In this document: positions 61,522 to 64,000 of the stretch, piece after piece
Layout of the letters: each line of letters begins with the position of its first letter
How positions within the stretch are numbered: position 1 is the first letter of the stretch
NCBI GenBank assembly: GCA_947056845.1
Contig: CAMSCJ010000004.1
Span: forward strand, 1-64,000
Reading direction: 5' to 3'
Length of the DNA stretch: 64,000 nt
Origin: an uncultured Mycoplasmatota bacterium
GTDB taxonomy: Bacteria > Bacillota_I > Bacilli_A > RF39 > UBA660
Notes under the pieces: model-generated
The model's database searches: none
What the model was told of the DNA's origin: nothing
What the model saw: only the letters and a program-made list of their open reading frames with translations
Made by a program: the position numbers and the translations under genes

Positions 61522-62793
61522 ATGAAAAAACGAAAGAAAAATAGAAAGAAAATATTATTGTTATTTATTATTTTAATTATATTAATTGCTTTATTCTTAA
61601 CATTAAAATTGTTTAAACCAAAAAAAGAATACATAATTAAAACCGATAAAGATGCTACTATTGATGAAATATATGTATATGGCAATCATTTAAATTTAAA
61701 TGGTACAATAGATATCCATTTAACTAATACAAATATTAATGAAATGAATTTATTATTTTATGCTAAAGAAGAAATAAGAGTACCACTAAATTATAAAATA
61801 ACTGATGAAAATATTTATTTTGAAATATCTGATAAATTAAATAATGGTTATTTATATGATAATTTAAATATCAATAATTATAATATCTATATAGAAACGA
61901 TTGATAATGAAAAAACAGAATATTACAATTTAAAAAATAATACCAAATATGACACTACTGAATATTATTCTATTCGAAAAAACAACGAATTAAAGAAATT
62001 GTTACTTTCCAATAAAAATTCAACTATTCATCTAGATGTAAAAAAAGTAACAGATAATAATGTTTATGATATCGTAATTGACCCTGGTCATGGTGGTATT
62101 GATCCTGGGGCTAGTGGTAATGGTTATAGTGAAACTGATTTTACTTATTTAATTAGCTCGAAAGTTAAAGAAAAACTTGAGAGTCATGGTCTAAAAGTAA
62201 AATTAACACGCGGAGATTTATCTGATAGTGAACGTTTACCAAATTATGGCGATAATGGAAGAGTTAACATAGCAAATGAAACCAAGGCAAAATATTTATT
62301 AGCCATCCATCTTAATAGTAATGAATATGGTGATAATGGTTTAGAAGTATATACCGCCTATAATGTTGATTATACTTTTGCTTCAAATATAGCAAAATCA
62401 ATAACAAATCAAACTGGGACCAATTATTCTACTAATAGAGCATTTAAAAAACAAGATGGCGTTTATACGAGAACACTTCAAGATATTGATTTAAAAGAAA
62501 ATTATGAAACAGCGCTTGCTAATGGTTATAAACCTTATGATGTATCAAATGAAACTACTTATTATTTTATTATTCGTGAGACAGGTGGATATATGAGTGG
62601 TGCATATAAAGATTCTAGAGATGGTGCTCCATATAATCATTATGTTAATTCTAATGTTGGCATGGAAAGTTATTTATTAGAATTAGGATACTTAACTAGT
62701 AAAAAGGATGTTAACAACTTAAAAAATAATTTGGACGCTTATGTTGATGGTATTGTTGACGCAATGCTAGAAGAATTAAAAAGTGAAGAGTAA
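61522..62793 (+). CDS. N-acetylmuramoyl-L-alanine amidase (CwlD-like, Amidase_3)
   Basis: The 423-residue protein has an N-terminal membrane anchor (residues 8-27) and an outer Amidase_3 domain from about residue 185. Zinc ligands and catalytic Glu are in DIVIDPGHGGIDPGASG, SETDFTY, LLAIHLNSNEYGDNGLEVY and YLLELGYLTS. It cuts the bond between MurNAc and the stem peptide. CwlD-like enzymes make the spore-cortex lactam; whether this one does is inferred only from its neighbour spoIVB. Confidence 0.9.
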   Translation: MKKRKKNRKKILLLFIILIILIALFLTLKLFKPKKEYIIKTDKDATIDEIYVYGNHLNLNGTIDIHLTNTNINEMNLLFYAKEEIRVPLNYKITDENIYFEISDKLNNGYLYDNLNINNYNIYIETIDNEKTEYYNLKNNTKYDTTEYYSIRKNNELKKLLLSNKNSTIHLDVKKVTDNNVYDIVIDPGHGGIDPGASGNGYSETDFTYLISSKVKEKLESHGLKVKLTRGDLSDSERLPNYGDNGRVNIANETKAKYLLAIHLNSNEYGDNGLEVYTAYNVDYTFASNIAKSITNQTGTNYSTNRAFKKQDGVYTRTLQDIDLKENYETALANGYKPYDVSNETTYYFIIRETGGYMSGAYKDSRDGAPYNHYVNSNVGMESYLLELGYLTSKKDVNNLKNNLDAYVDGIVDAMLEELKSEE

Positions 62794-62860
62794 TTAATAT
62801 TAACTTATAATTTAATTAAAAAAAACAACAATTAAACAATATTGCTGTTCTAATTAATAA

Positions 62861-63088
62861 TTATCTTCCACGTCCTGCTCGAACTTCTTTTGTAACTGTA
62901 TTAACCTTTTTATCATTAAAAGCACTTAAAAGTAATCCTACATAAGAATTCAATTCACTATATTGCCCATCCTCACAAGATTTCATAAATACATCTAGCA
63001 ATTCTTTTTGAATATTGCTTAATTCTACTGAAGTTTTAGCACCCTCTATTTTTTGTAAGTATTTTTCATAAAATTCCTGTCCATTCAT
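62861..63088 (-). CDS. Small unknown protein
   Basis: About 75 residues, charged and helical (MNGQEFYEKYLQKIEGAKTSVELS), ending in a basic RAGRGR tail. No membrane segment or known motif is visible. I start it at the ATG at 63088, with GGGA upstream; the frame extends to 63100. It is convergent with the amidase. The tail suggests nucleic acid contact, but this is only a guess. Confidence 0.45.
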   Translation of the reverse strand: MNGQEFYEKYLQKIEGAKTSVELSNIQKELLDVFMKSCEDGQYSELNSYVGLLLSAFNDKKVNTVTKEVRAGRGR

Positions 63089-63346
63089 AATTAATCCCAT
63101 TTTAAAAATTTATATATAGTAACATAACTTAATATATCTGTCAATTATTAAAAAATTCAAACATTTTACTTTTAATAATTTAGCATTATTTCTAGAAAGA
63201 GGTAGTGATGTAAAAAATATTATTCCCCTTATTCCATCATTCAACCCTAATCATATATTAATAGAGTATAATCTAAATATATTTTTTTATTATTTGACAA
63301 TTGATAATTAAATATATATAATATTACCTTAAGAAAGAGGGATTTT

Positions 63347-63748
63347 ATGAAAAAAGAAAAGGGAAGTATAAATATCACTATTAATAGTAAGGATGAAACA
63401 AAAAGTCAAATTGTTTATAATAATATTATTACTAATATGGATAAAATGGCATTGTCAAAAGATGAACAATTAGATTACCTAAAATCTCGTGTTACAGAAT
63501 TAGAACAGGAACATAAAAATAAATTACAAATAATTTTATTAACAGTTATCTTTTCTATTATATTAGCATTAGGATTATTCTTAATAATTCAAGAATTTTA
63601 TACTCTAGGAGTTATTATAACTTTTACAATATTTTTCACTTCTATTATAACTATTTATAGATTATCCAAAAACTTTAAAAATAATTTAGACGATAAATAT
63701 GAGGAAATAGAAACTATCAGAAAACTAATCAATTCAAAACTAAAATAA
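63347..63748 (+). CDS. Small two-helix membrane protein
   Basis: The 133-residue protein has a charged N-terminal half with a coiled coil (LDYLKSRVTELEQEHKNKLQ), two membrane segments (about residues 66-85 and 92-108) and a Lys-rich tail. I do not recognise a family. An AAGAGGG site supports the start. A terminator follows. Confidence 0.55.
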   Translation: MKKEKGSINITINSKDETKSQIVYNNIITNMDKMALSKDEQLDYLKSRVTELEQEHKNKLQIILLTVIFSIILALGLFLIIQEFYTLGVIITFTIFFTSIITIYRLSKNFKNNLDDKYEEIETIRKLINSKLK

Positions 63749-63773
63749 AAAGGGCATAATTTTATGTCCTTTT
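63747..63773. terminator. Bidirectional terminator
   Basis: AAAAGGGCAT and ATGTCCTTTT pair with one internal G-U, flanked by A and T runs. It lies between the membrane protein and the small minus-strand gene. Confidence 0.65.
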
Positions 63774-63774
63774 C

Positions 63775-63861
63775 TTATATAAAAATAAGTGATGATACAA
63801 ACATTGCTACGACAGCTATCAGCATAAAAATTACCATAACTTTTTTTAATTTTTCATTCAT
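63775..63861 (-). CDS. 28-residue single-span membrane protein
   Basis: On the minus strand GAGGTG, five bases and ATG at 63861 open a 28-codon frame: a basic start MNEKLKKV, one membrane helix (MVIFMLIAVVAMFVSSLIFI) and a stop next to a terminator. It resembles the tiny DUF4044-type membrane proteins of Bacillota. The strong ribosome site and clean helix make a real gene likely, although the family is not certain. Confidence 0.6.
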   Translation of the reverse strand: MNEKLKKVMVIFMLIAVVAMFVSSLIFI

Positions 63862-63948
63862 GATAACACCTCAAATAAAATTATACTATAAAATATACTT
63901 TTTTGGAATATTTATAAAAGTTTTTAATATTATTTTATAGGTGAGAAT

Positions 63949-64000
63949 ATGAAAAAAATATTGGACAAGATTAAAAATAATATTAGTACTAACAAAAACA
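63949..64000 (+). CDS. Start of a gene cut by the window end
   Basis: A GGTGAGAAT site precedes an ATG at 63949, and the frame stays open to the window end. Its first 17 codons are Lys-, Asn- and Ile-rich (MKKILDKIKNNISTN), with no stop. The product cannot be named. Confidence 0.5.
   Translation, partial: MKKILDKIKNNISTNKN

Overview
The window is AT-rich bacterial chromosome from a low-GC member of the Bacillota. Strong AGGAGG or GGTGAT ribosome binding sites, T-tailed hairpin terminators and TGA used as a stop all fit. So do the ribosomal protein L27 presequence beside its protease Prp, and the sporulation-type genes spoIVFA/spoIVFB, spoIVB and a CwlD-like amidase. Sequence reading alone does not fix the lineage; an uncultured gut Bacilli or Erysipelotrichia-like group is my guess.

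Layout. (1) 0-10.3 kb: housekeeping and unknown genes, including a CxxCxxCC protein, a transglutaminase-like protein, an M18 aminopeptidase, a GNAT enzyme, a small DNA-repair and nucleotide group (UvsE, family-6 uracil/hypoxanthine glycosylase, dCMP deaminase), a metallophosphoesterase, a decayed ORF and tRNA-Thr(CGT). (2) About 11.0-19.5 kb: a compact integrated element, the most interesting part. It carries an XRE regulator over an inverted-repeat operator, two lipoproteins and one membrane-anchored protein, a second HTH protein, a 64-residue protein, an origin, a CRESS-DNA-virus-like Rep (HUH nickase plus superfamily 3 helicase), an FtsK/TcpA-like membrane ATPase, an excisionase and a Tn916-type integrase. 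The origin has three TGCTACA iterons beside a hairpin whose loop reads TAATACTAG. Paired copies of a Tn916-like integrase arm site lie near both ends. (3) 19.5-25.2 kb: unknown genes, deoD, tRNA-Lys(CTT), a left-handed beta-helix protein and an overlapping pair of large unknown genes. (4) 25.2-39.4 kb: a cell-surface polysaccharide locus with a nucleotidyltransferase, galE, GT4, GT2, a polymerase-GT2 fusion, pyruvyl transferase, flippase, CapA-like protein, PP-loop-like protein, VanZ-like protein and an LCP ligase. (5) 39.4-64 kb: conserved chromosomal genes in short operons: radC-mreC-mreD-spoIVFA-spoIVFB; L21 leader-rplU-prp-rpmA; lspA-rluD-rhomboid-queH; rnhC; cvpA-trxA-pseudopilin-mutS; dxr; nusB-xseA-xseB; spoIVB; amidase.

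How the parts work together. The polysaccharide locus reads as one pathway: precursor supply, glycosyl transfer, flipping, polymerisation, pyruvylation, then attachment to the wall by the LCP enzyme. The element reads as a minimal integrative replicon: Int and Xis move it in and out, Rep fires the hairpin origin, and the FtsK-like ATPase probably moves DNA between cells. This resembles the logic of actinomycete AICEs, but is built from a CRESS-type Rep and Tn916-type recombination. Its exact termini are not proven.
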